A stretch of DNA of 64,000 nucleotides from Psychromonas algarum. GTDB lineage: Bacteria; Pseudomonadota; Gammaproteobacteria; Enterobacterales; Psychromonadaceae. Positions 59,626 to 64,000 of this stretch are shown piece after piece; the first letter of the stretch is position 1, and each line of letters begins with the position of its first letter. Where the stretch lies: contig NZ_SNUW01000004.1 in assembly GCF_004376845.1 (NCBI RefSeq), forward strand, positions 62,001-126,000. Reading direction: 5' to 3'. A model generated the notes under the pieces. The model was not told the origin of the DNA. It did not search any database and saw only the letters and a program-made list of their open reading frames with translations. Position numbers and translations under genes: made by a program.

Positions 59626-60504
59626 ATGAAAAACATCTTGCTTGCTATGTTAGTTGCCTTTCTCTGGGGAACCACTTATGCAGTAACACAATATACATTA
59701 TCAGGGTGGCCACCATTATTACTCGGTGCACTCAGAGCACTACCTGCAGGTTTACTCTTATTTGTTATTAAACCTAATTTACCTAAACGCGAAGAATGGC
59801 CAGTTTTATTTCGCTTAGGTGCTATTAATATTGCCATCTTCTTTAGTTTATTGTTTGTTATGGCACAAACCCTTCCCTCTGCAATCTCTGCCGTCGGTAT
59901 GGTTTCTCTCCCTGTTTTTGCTATGTTGTATTACTGGTTAGTTTACAAAAAATCCCCTACTAAAATTCAATTATTAACCGGTGGACTATTAATTTCATTT
60001 GCATGGTTTTTATTTGACCCACTTAATTTAACCTTGAACCCAATTGGTTTAATGGCGATGTTCGCCGCTATCAGTTGTGTCATTGTAGGTAGCAACATCA
60101 CTAAAACATTGGGTGTTAAGCTACATTGGTGGCCAGTATTATGCTGGCAACTTATTATTGGTGGGGGCATTCTTGTTATTTTTTCTTTTATTCATGCTTT
60201 AATTACACCAGAACCCTACCTTCATGCATTTGAAAATTTTAATTTATTAAATGGAATTGGATTAATCTGGTTAATCTTATTCAATACTATGATTGCCTAC
60301 TCTTTATATGTTTGGCTACTCAGTAGAATGACTGTTGTTGAATTTACTTTTGCAGGTGTCACTAATCCTATTGCAGGTATTTTGATGGGGTTATTGCTAG
60401 TAGGTGAAACATTCTCTCCTTATCAATATCTATTAATGGTGCTAATGATAACAACCTCATTAGTTGCCCCATGTATTAATCTTTATATCAAATACAGAAA
60501 GTAA
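59626..60504 (+). CDS. EamA (DMT) family transporter
   Basis: Inner-membrane protein of 292 residues with ten predicted membrane segments in two EamA repeats (about 1-135 and 145-290). Typical start LLAMLVAFLWGTTYAVTQYTLSGWPP, with GALRALPAGLLLF in repeat one and FTFAGVTNPIAGILMGLLLVGE in repeat two. The family exports amino acids, drugs or metabolites; nothing shows the substrate. Divergent from the marR gene, so probably its target. The ribosome binding site is weak and overlaps operator O2. Confidence 0.88.
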   Translation: MKNILLAMLVAFLWGTTYAVTQYTLSGWPPLLLGALRALPAGLLLFVIKPNLPKREEWPVLFRLGAINIAIFFSLLFVMAQTLPSAISAVGMVSLPVFAMLYYWLVYKKSPTKIQLLTGGLLISFAWFLFDPLNLTLNPIGLMAMFAAISCVIVGSNITKTLGVKLHWWPVLCWQLIIGGGILVIFSFIHALITPEPYLHAFENFNLLNGIGLIWLILFNTMIAYSLYVWLLSRMTVVEFTFAGVTNPIAGILMGLLLVGETFSPYQYLLMVLMITTSLVAPCINLYIKYRK

Positions 60505-60542
60505 AAATCATTCCTCTGGTAAAAACTTAAAACAAAGACATA

Positions 60543-60571
60543 AAAAAAGACGCTCAAAAGCGTCTTTTTAT
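60543..60571. terminator. Bidirectional terminator after eamA
   Basis: AAAAAGACGCT / AGCGTCTTTTT stem with a short loop, between convergent eamA and the dehydrogenase gene. Confidence 0.88.
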
Positions 60572-60623
60572 ATAATGATAGTTCACCGTTTACAGTGTCA
60601 TAACATTATCGATTAACTTCGAA

Positions 60624-61505
60624 TTACTTCTCTAATTTAGTGAAGTAGTCAAAGATTACAGGTACGTCATTTTGACCAAGACCAGCGTCAACACCAGCTT
60701 GTAGAGCTTTAGAAGTACCTTCAGCGATTGGAGACTCAGTACCTAGGTCAGAAACCATTTGTAAGAAGTAACCTAAATCTTTGTTAGCATTCGCAACAGA
60801 GAAACCTAATTTTTCTTCGCCGTCTACTGCGTAGAATTTAGTAAACTGCATGAATGGTGAGTTAGATGGACCAGCAGACATGATGTCAAATAATTGCTGA
60901 CCGTCAACACCAGCTGCTTTTGCAACAGCAAATGCTTGTGACATAGCGGTAACAGTAGTCATACCGATAAAGTTATTGATTAACTTAGTTGTGTGACCAG
61001 CACCTAAAGCACCTAGGTGGAATACGTTTTCGCCTTGCTCTTCTAGAAGAGGTTTAACTTTATTGAAAGTTTCAATATCGCCAGCAGCCATGATGTTTAA
61101 TAAACCATCTTTAGCGTGTGCAGGAGTACGACCTAAAGGTGCGTCGATCATGCCACAACCTTTTTCAGCAAGTGCTGCGCCAATTTTTTGAGTAGAAGCA
61201 GGGATAGAAGTACCGAAGTCGATTAAAGTAGAACCTTCTTTAAGACCAGCTAAAACACCGTCTTCACCGTAAACGATTTTTTCAACAACAGCTGAAGTTG
61301 TAAGACAAAACTCAACAACGTCAGATGCAGCAGCTAATTCTTTAGCTGAAGTGAATTGAGTTGCGTTACCACGAGCAAGAACAGCATCAACTGCATCTTG
61401 GCTAAGATCCATAACATTTACTTGGTAACCACGTGTTTGTAGGTTTTCTACCATGTTGCCGCCCATAAGGCCAAGACCGATGAAACCGATTACTGGTTTA
61501 GTCAT
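60624..61505 (-). CDS. Beta-hydroxyacid dehydrogenase family protein, sulfolactaldehyde-reductase-like loop
   Basis: NAD(P)-dependent enzyme of 293 residues. Rossmann start IGFIGLGLMGGNMVENLQTRGY, then a substrate loop DAPLGRTPAHAKDG (about 121-134), HTTKLINNFIGM with the catalytic Lys (about 175), and the second-domain segment KDLGYFLQMV. Most family members have PVSGG in the loop; GRT is shared with YihU, the sulfolactaldehyde reductase of E. coli, so a sulfonated or similar three-carbon aldehyde is possible. Other sulfoglycolysis genes are not present. CAGGAG precedes the ATG. Single gene; the physiological substrate is unknown. Confidence 0.85.
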   Translation of the reverse strand: MTKPVIGFIGLGLMGGNMVENLQTRGYQVNVMDLSQDAVDAVLARGNATQFTSAKELAAASDVVEFCLTTSAVVEKIVYGEDGVLAGLKEGSTLIDFGTSIPASTQKIGAALAEKGCGMIDAPLGRTPAHAKDGLLNIMAAGDIETFNKVKPLLEEQGENVFHLGALGAGHTTKLINNFIGMTTVTAMSQAFAVAKAAGVDGQQLFDIMSAGPSNSPFMQFTKFYAVDGEEKLGFSVANANKDLGYFLQMVSDLGTESPIAEGTSKALQAGVDAGLGQNDVPVIFDYFTKLEK

Positions 61506-61732
61506 TTCTAACTCCTGAATATTAATGTGTATTGTTGGATGTATATTTTCGGTATGAAGGATATACGGCTGAGCCTATTTAATCAATCGTTAAGGGGTTA
61601 AATTGTTATTAGTCTAGGGTGATTTGATCAGGGATAAGTAATGGTGGAATAAGTAATTTTAAGAAAATAAATAATCAAATCTAAGAGTTAATCTTGAATA
61701 AGCCTTAGACTTAATGAATAAAACTTAAACAA

Positions 61733-61903
61733 TTAATCTTTCTTTTCAATGGTTACTTGAATATTTTTACTATTACCAGCAAACCATTTTTGCATATATA
61801 AGGTCCCCACTATTGGCGCCTCTCCTTCTGCTGGTACTTCTTTATAACGCACGCTATTTTTTGTTTCTTTTTCAATCGTAAAATTAACAACTTTATTACT
61901 CAT
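61733..61903 (-). CDS. Small conserved-looking protein overlapping tadA
   Basis: A 56-residue gene, MSNKVVNFTIEKETKNSVRY to VTIEKKD. Its ATG overlaps the tadA stop within ATGAGTAA, eight shared bases, a common sign of translational coupling. It has balanced, protein-like composition, with alternating beta-type pattern (VVNFTIEKE, SVRYKEVPAE, VGTLYMQKWFAG, IQVTIEKK) and no signal or membrane segment. I do not recognise it by name. No terminator is obvious after its stop. Given the overlap it likely is a real gene in the tadA transcript. Confidence 0.75.
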   Translation of the reverse strand: MSNKVVNFTIEKETKNSVRYKEVPAEGEAPIVGTLYMQKWFAGNSKNIQVTIEKKD

Positions 61904-62408
61904 TTTCATTTTCCTTTTGACTGGCCTTTTTTAAGGCTTTTTTTTCTTTACGGCGACGCCTAAAAAACTCACTTATTTTAGTCGCACAAAGTTCCGCATG
62001 AATACCTTGTGTGACTTCTATTTGGTGATTTAATTGCTCATTACGTACTAAATCAAATACGCTACCAGCAGCCCCCGTTTTATAATCCCCTGCCCCATAA
62101 ACCAGACGTTTAATTCTCGCATGTACTAATGCACCAGCACACATTGGACAAGGTTCGAGTGTTACATATAGTGTGCAATCAATTAGACGATAGTTTTGTA
62201 AGGCTTGCCCTGCCGCACTAATTGCCATTATTTCAGCATGGGCACAGGCATTATGCTCAACAATCGAAAGATTCCAGCCCTCACCCACAACTTTATTATC
62301 TTTAACTAATACCGCTCCAACGGGTATTTCACCAAGTGTTTCTGCTTTATCTGCTAATGATAATGCATATAACATCCAATCTTGGTCAGTGTAACTTTCA
62401 GTGTTCAA
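61896..62408 (-). CDS. tadA: tRNA adenosine(34) deaminase TadA
   Basis: Deaminates adenosine 34 of tRNA-Arg(ACG) to inosine. Of 170 residues, the zinc and catalytic motifs are CAHAEIMA and TLEPCPMCAGAL, followed by HARIKRLVYGAGDYKTGAAGS. The C-terminus is basic then acidic (RRRRKEKKALKKASQKENENE). The only good start is TTG at 62408, giving the TESYTDQDWMLYALSLA approach seen in homologues; the first ATG falls inside the first helix. It starts about 31 bases after the pilD stop. Confidence 0.94.
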   Translation of the reverse strand: MNTESYTDQDWMLYALSLADKAETLGEIPVGAVLVKDNKVVGEGWNLSIVEHNACAHAEIMAISAAGQALQNYRLIDCTLYVTLEPCPMCAGALVHARIKRLVYGAGDYKTGAAGSVFDLVRNEQLNHQIEVTQGIHAELCATKISEFFRRRRKEKKALKKASQKENENE

Positions 62409-62439
62409 GTCGTATTCTCTTTAGGTTTACAATAAGAAA

Positions 62440-63312
62440 TTAAAGTACTAATGAATAATATAATGTTGTTAATTCCGTACCGTAAACTAAATATACCCAG
62501 CCCGCGATAGCTAAATAAGGACCAAAGGGTAAAGGACGACTTTGTTTATCTTTTGATGTGGCAATCACAGCAACACCAATAATTGCACCTGCAAGTGAAG
62601 ATAATAGAATAATCAATGGTAATGCCTGCCACCCAAACCATGCCCCTAATGCGGCTAATAATTTGAAATCACCGTATCCCATTCCCTCTTTACCCGTTAT
62701 TAATTTAAAGCCCCAATAAATAGACCATAAACTCAAATAACCAAATACTGCCCCTAATACCGCATCTTGCAGTCCAATAAACACACCTGACATATTAACC
62801 AATAAACCTAACCAAATGAGTGGCAAAGTCAGTTGGTCGGGGAGCAGCATGGTATCAAAATCAATGAAAGTTAAACTGATCAACACCCAAGTAAAAACAA
62901 GTGCAAATAAAACAGGCCAACCAAACGGGATAACTAGCGCAACCGCCAAGGACATGAGTCCTGTAAGCATTTCAATACTTGGATAACGAGCAGGTATCTT
63001 ACAATCACAATGCTTACAACGACCTTTTTGTATTAACCAACTAACAAGCGGTATATTTTCAGTCGAGCCAATAAGATGATTACACTTAGGACAACGAGAG
63101 CGAGGTAACACTAAGTTAAAAGGAGTTTCATCAACTTTAATGTTGGCATCAGGAAATGATTCTGCACAATCAGCTTTCCAAGCACGCTCCATCATCACAG
63201 GTAAACGATAAATAACAACATTCAAAAATGAACCAACCAGTAACCCTAAGATTAAAATAGTACCAAAATAAAACGATGGTACTTGTTCCATCATCGTGAT
63301 CACGTCGTTCAT
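62440..63312 (-). CDS. pilD: Prepilin peptidase/N-methyltransferase PilD
   Basis: Inner-membrane aspartyl protease of 290 residues that removes the PilA leader and methylates the new N-terminus. Motifs: GSFLNVVIYRLP, zinc-type CPKC and CKHC pairs (about residues 74-101), the first catalytic Asp in DFDTMLLPDQL, and the GxGD motif in GKEGMGYGDFKLLAALGAW. About seven membrane segments. AAGGA seven bases before ATG. It is separated by 52 kb from pilABC, its usual operon, and lies between ndk and tadA. Confidence 0.95.
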   Translation of the reverse strand: MNDVITMMEQVPSFYFGTILILGLLVGSFLNVVIYRLPVMMERAWKADCAESFPDANIKVDETPFNLVLPRSRCPKCNHLIGSTENIPLVSWLIQKGRCKHCDCKIPARYPSIEMLTGLMSLAVALVIPFGWPVLFALVFTWVLISLTFIDFDTMLLPDQLTLPLIWLGLLVNMSGVFIGLQDAVLGAVFGYLSLWSIYWGFKLITGKEGMGYGDFKLLAALGAWFGWQALPLIILLSSLAGAIIGVAVIATSKDKQSRPLPFGPYLAIAGWVYLVYGTELTTLYYSLVL

Positions 63313-63362
63313 AATTGTCCTTAACAGTGTTTAAATAATTTATTTTACAGAAAGTAAAATGA

Positions 63363-63797
63363 CTAGCTAATGCTAGGGGGGCAGATCTCATTGTCTGCAA
63401 AAAAATAAGCAATTTCTTTTGAGGCTGAAACAGGACTATCTGATCCATGCACTGCGTTATAACGCGTTGATTCAGCAAAATCAGCACGAATAGTACCAGG
63501 TTCAGCTTGCGTGGGATCTGTTTTACCAATAAGTTCTCGATAAGCAGAAATAATATTTTCTCCTTGTAAAACCAATACCATGATCGGACCTGATGTCATG
63601 AACTCAACTAAAGGTAGATAAAATTCTTTACCTTCATGTTCTGCATAAAACCCTTCTGCTTGCTCTGATGTCATATGTAACATTTTTGCAGCAACAATCG
63701 TAAATTCGGCACGTTCAAAACGTTGTAAAATGGTGCCAATTAATTGTTTACCGACAGCATCTGGTTTAATTATTGAAAGTGTTCTTTCTAATGGCAT
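63363..63797 (-). CDS. ndk: Nucleoside diphosphate kinase
   Basis: Balances nucleoside triphosphate pools by phosphate transfer through a His. The 144 residues show [32 protein letters not shown] and the active site [12 protein letters not shown] with His about 117. AGAGG is eight bases before ATG. The gene lies 50 bases ahead of pilD with no terminator between, so pilD and tadA may ride on the ndk transcript. Confidence 0.97.
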   Translation of the reverse strand: MPLERTLSIIKPDAVGKQLIGTILQRFERAEFTIVAAKMLHMTSEQAEGFYAEHEGKEFYLPLVEFMTSGPIMVLVLQGENIISAYRELIGKTDPTQAEPGTIRADFAESTRYNAVHGSDSPVSASKEIAYFFADNEICPPSIS

Positions 63798-64000
63798 AAT
63801 AGCCTCTTAAATCAAGTTAATTGGATGCGCAATATAACCCGTATAGATAGCTATCATCAATAACAACGTCCCTATAGGGATCTCAACGTCACATTTCACT
63901 CAAGATTTCTTAAATGAGAATTTAAGAATATAATCTGATTCAAAACGAGATTTGCTCCAAATAAATTTTGAAATCATCTTATATTTCTATATTGTATATT
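63798..64000. other. Region upstream of ndk to the window end
   Basis: About 200 bases of AT-rich sequence without a reading frame I can support. It should contain the ndk promoter; no operator or terminator is clear. Confidence 0.3.

Overview
The window reads as an ordinary, gene-dense stretch of the main chromosome of a low-GC marine gammaproteobacterium. The AT-rich sequence, the mixed-acid fermentation genes, NhaD, the type IV pilus genes and gene orders shared with E. coli and Vibrio (fldB/xerD-dsbC-recJ, yfbV-ackA-pta, fieF/cpxRA, pyrBI, rraA/zapB, purL/mltF) suggest Psychromonas or a near relative. That genus call is inference from gene content and was not tested by any search. I see no insertion sequence, prophage, integron, CRISPR array, rRNA or tRNA.

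Layout. 1-4.2 kb: end of the malic enzyme gene maeA, rhlE, the ABC-F gene ybiT, and glsB. 4.4-6.7 kb: chromate transporter chrA and two adjacent reading frames that may be one split gene. 6.8-10.4 kb: type IV pilus genes pilA-pilB-pilC, whose usual partner pilD lies at 62.4-63.3 kb between ndk and tadA. 11-13.6 kb: nhaD and a lipoprotein gene. 13.8-16.4 kb: compact cobT-cobS-cobC. 16.4-20.1 kb: a candidate small RNA, srmB and a lipoprotein gene. 20.2-26.5 kb: dacB, pyrBI, rraA/zapB, a DUF1653 gene, cysE and fieF. 26.7-34 kb: cpxR and cpxA, with a perfect CpxR box ahead of cpxR, then trmL, recJ-dsbC-xerD and fldB.

34-48 kb is the functional core: pflB-pflA, rlmA, yfbV, ackA-pta, a methyltransferase plus AI-2E-type membrane protein pair, and adhE. 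Together Pfl, Pta-AckA and AdhE turn pyruvate into formate, acetate plus ATP, and ethanol. The promoter regions look matched: a perfect FNR palindrome before pflB, a nine-of-ten FNR palindrome at class II distance from a TATACT -10 before adhE, and a CRP-like palindrome at similar distance from a TATAAT before ackA. No focA precedes pflB; a possible 60-codon membrane-peptide frame sits there instead.

48-64 kb: cls, a PAS-GGDEF-EAL protein whose two signature motifs are both degenerate, purL, mltF, a CBS protein, a divergent marR/eamA pair with two matching operator-like palindromes, a beta-hydroxyacid dehydrogenase with a GRTP substrate loop, a 56-codon gene overlapping tadA, pilD and ndk.

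I found no clearly new multi-gene system. The best leads are the candidate srmB-upstream small RNA with an anti-Shine-Dalgarno stretch, the two-operator marR/eamA switch, the degenerate GGDEF-EAL protein, the split zinc-motif gene, and the FNR/CRP architecture of the fermentation genes.
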